This document shows positions 63,989 through 64,000 of a stretch of DNA of 64,000 nucleotides, one piece after another. The notes under the pieces were generated by a model that was given only the letters and a program-made list of their open reading frames with translations, did not search any database and was not told the origin of the DNA. The stretch is from contig CM045762.1 of NCBI GenBank assembly GCA_025200525.1, forward strand, positions 124,377,752-124,441,751, in the 5' to 3' direction. The position numbers were made by a program, and so were the translations under genes. Each line of letters begins with the position of its first letter. Position 1 is the stretch's first letter. The stretch comes from Camellia lanceoleosa. Its lineage: Eukaryota; Streptophyta; Magnoliopsida; Ericales; Theaceae.

Positions 63989-64000
63989 GCCTACAAGTAA

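Overview
This window looks like a repeat-rich, AT-rich chromosome segment of a flowering plant, probably a woody dicot. It has intron-containing plant-type genes with GT-AG introns, Ty3/gypsy chromovirus and Ty1/copia retrotransposons, PIF/Harbinger transposases and many plant-type MITEs. Any narrower placement (the LTR motifs vaguely suggest a rosid tree) would be a guess. Two real host genes are visible, both aldo-keto reductases (AKR) of the plant auxin-induced-protein/perakine-reductase-like type. One lies at the left edge on the minus strand (exons 1 and 2 only; the rest is outside). A complete five-exon copy is on the plus strand at 57009-62708. They point away from each other and share a block of 5' flank, so they look like an inverted gene pair pushed apart by repeats.

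Layout. 1-1064: partial AKR and its promoter. 1070-4139: a 3.07-kb LTR-like insertion with a perfect 5-bp target duplication, carrying a captured piece of a choline-transporter-like (CTL/SLC44) gene. 4145-9060: AT-rich non-coding sequence with small repeats. 9060-12820: LINE ORF1 relic, then an old LTR relic split by a Mutator-like MITE. 12825-13563: GC-rich insert with a 9-bp duplication and no inverted ends. 14337-20222: a series of MITEs, including an 800-bp foldback and a Harbinger-like element filled with a GGTGGT minisatellite. 23578-25020: PIF/Harbinger transposase pseudogene. 25441-26520: about 300-bp tandem repeats. 26722-27938: pseudogene of a plant-transposon-protein family. 29480-32890: two duplicated copies (A and B) of the 5' flank of the right AKR gene.

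32955-53290 is a nest of elements. A decayed minus-strand PIF/Harbinger element was interrupted by a 9.8-kb Tekay/Del-like gypsy element (33742-43536, TSD GGTTG) and by an 8.1-kb copia element (43842-51976, TSD TTTTG). The right LTR of the copia element was in turn hit by a 797-bp solo LTR (50337-51133). The pieces of transposase fit across both insertions. A paralogous copy of the pre-insertion site survives at about 31905-32044. 53290-57008 is copy C of the AKR flank, hit by a hAT-like MITE and by a 1331-bp Mutator-like element with a perfect 9-bp TSD. 57009-62708 is the AKR gene; its long second intron contains MITEs and a 356-bp tandem duplication that has created a decoy in-frame 21-nt microexon.

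The host genes are cytosolic NADPH-dependent oxidoreductases. Everything else is mobile DNA, nearly all of it broken by stops, frameshifts or lost catalytic residues. I see no tRNA, rRNA or CRISPR features.
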